A stretch of DNA of 64,000 bases, from assembly GCA_023078555.1 (NCBI GenBank), contig CM041204.1:778923-842922 (forward strand), in the 5' to 3' direction. Source of the stretch: Ulva prolifera (lineage: Eukaryota; Chlorophyta; Ulvophyceae; Ulvales; Ulvaceae). Numbering within the stretch: the stretch's first letter is position 1; each line of letters starts with the position of its first letter. Below, one piece after another: positions 63,493-64,000 of this stretch. The translations under genes were made by a program, and so were the position numbers. The notes below the pieces were generated by a model. That model was given only the letters and a program-made list of their open reading frames with translations, had not been told where the DNA came from and made no database searches.

Positions 63493-64000
63493 TTAGCTAG
63501 CAGCCGTGGACTCCTGCGGAGCAGATTCCGAGTTGCTCGCGCCTGCAACGAGCTCCTCCTCCTCCACCACCGCAACACTACTCACAGCTGCCTCCTCTGG
63601 CACCGGCTCAGCAGCGGCCACGGCAGAGTCCTCCTCCTCCACCATCGCAGCAGCGCCGCTTACCCCATCCCGTGCCCCCGTGGCGGGTACCGCGCCAGCC
63701 CCGACCGGCGGAGCGTCCGCCAAGCTGGCCAACGGCACGGCGCCCCCCGCAGCCGGCTCGACCTCAGGCGGCGGCACATCCGCCTCAGGCACCTCAGGCG
63801 CCGGGATCTTCCACCAGTTCGCCGTCACTCCCGACTCCTCCCTGCCATCACCCTCCTCTTCGTCCTCCTCAACCTCCTCAATGATCTCTGTCACCTCGAC
63901 CGCAGCACCACCTTCCAGCGGCCTGCCATGGACGCCATAATCCCCAACGACCGCCTCGTCCCCGGTGACCACTTCATCATCGTCGTCGACTGTCGCCGCC
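63493..64000 (-). CDS. acidic C-terminal exon of a gene running off the right edge
   Basis: Minus-strand frame open from the window edge to a TAA stop at 63493-63495, about 168 residues. It is strongly acidic: VDDDDEVVTGDE near the edge, EIIEEVEEDEEEGDGREE in the middle, then Pro/Ala/Val-rich blocks with VEEED and VVEEEE. The only ordered-looking motif is VTANWWKIPAPE. No family was recognised and the 5' part is outside the window. The plus strand is also open across 63506-63940 (Ser/Thr/Ala-rich) but lacks an ATG and reads like a shadow. A fusion to the SMP-C2 gene is unlikely because the stop precedes any good donor. Confidence 0.45.
   Translation of the reverse strand, partial: AATVDDDDEVVTGDEAVVGDYGVHGRPLEGGAAVEVTEIIEEVEEDEEEGDGREESGVTANWWKIPAPEVPEADVPPPEVEPAAGGAVPLASLADAPPVGAGAVPATGARDGVSGAAAMVEEEDSAVAAAEPVPEEAAVSSVAVVEEEELVAGASNSESAPQESTAAS

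Noticed and set aside
63506..63940. Ser/Thr/Ala-rich plus-strand frame at the right edge
   Set aside because: No ATG, preceded by a stop, and opposite to a frame with a plausible acidic C-terminus; kept only as an alternative.

Overview
This is a nuclear window from a photosynthetic eukaryote, most likely a chlorophyte green alga. It carries a plastid-type ferredoxin with a short transit peptide. Its genes are split into many exons by introns with GTGCG/GTATG donors and TGCAG acceptors, and the coding style is rich in Ala, Pro, Arg and Gly. The taxonomic call is inference. No bacterial operons, rRNA, tRNA, CRISPR array or complete transposon were recognised. All exon models below were built by hand from reading frame, splice-site phase and family homology.

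Layout: bases 1-16014 recur as 24659-40672 (offset 24658), with no difference in any line or open frame compared. The block may extend left of base 1. Each copy holds (i) the minus-strand 3' exon of a protein with an (N/D)EG acidic triplet repeat, (ii) a plus-strand three-exon ferredoxin gene, (iii) small inverted-repeat elements and (iv) the first two exons of a plus-strand bestrophin-like gene. In copy 2 the bestrophin-like gene continues across a 32-nt poly-C tract through eight more exons to 48653 (about 1239 aa). In copy 1 it is cut at 16014, exactly where that tract begins, and abuts the 3' end of an unrelated minus-strand gene (16248-22181, about 1687 aa, His-rich N-terminus, coiled coil, long disordered tail). 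Assembly artefact and very recent segmental duplication are both open.

The right half is GC-rich. A 19-exon minus-strand gene (50750-62370, about 1769 aa, all splice phases consistent) encodes an extended-synaptotagmin/tricalbin-like protein: membrane hairpin, SMP lipid-transfer domain and five C2 domains. It converges with the bestrophin-like gene across 2.1 kb of non-coding DNA. At the right edge (63493-64000, minus) lies the acidic C-terminal exon of a gene that runs off the window.

Functionally, the readable genes are photosynthetic electron transport (ferredoxin), an anion-channel family protein (bestrophin-like) and a membrane contact-site lipid-transfer/tether protein (SMP-C2). Nothing links them as one pathway; this looks like ordinary chromosomal neighbourhood. 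The unusual points are the large identical repeat and its poly-C junction, the long disordered tail on the bestrophin-like protein, the five-C2 architecture with a split C2 domain, and the low-complexity acidic and His-rich proteins.
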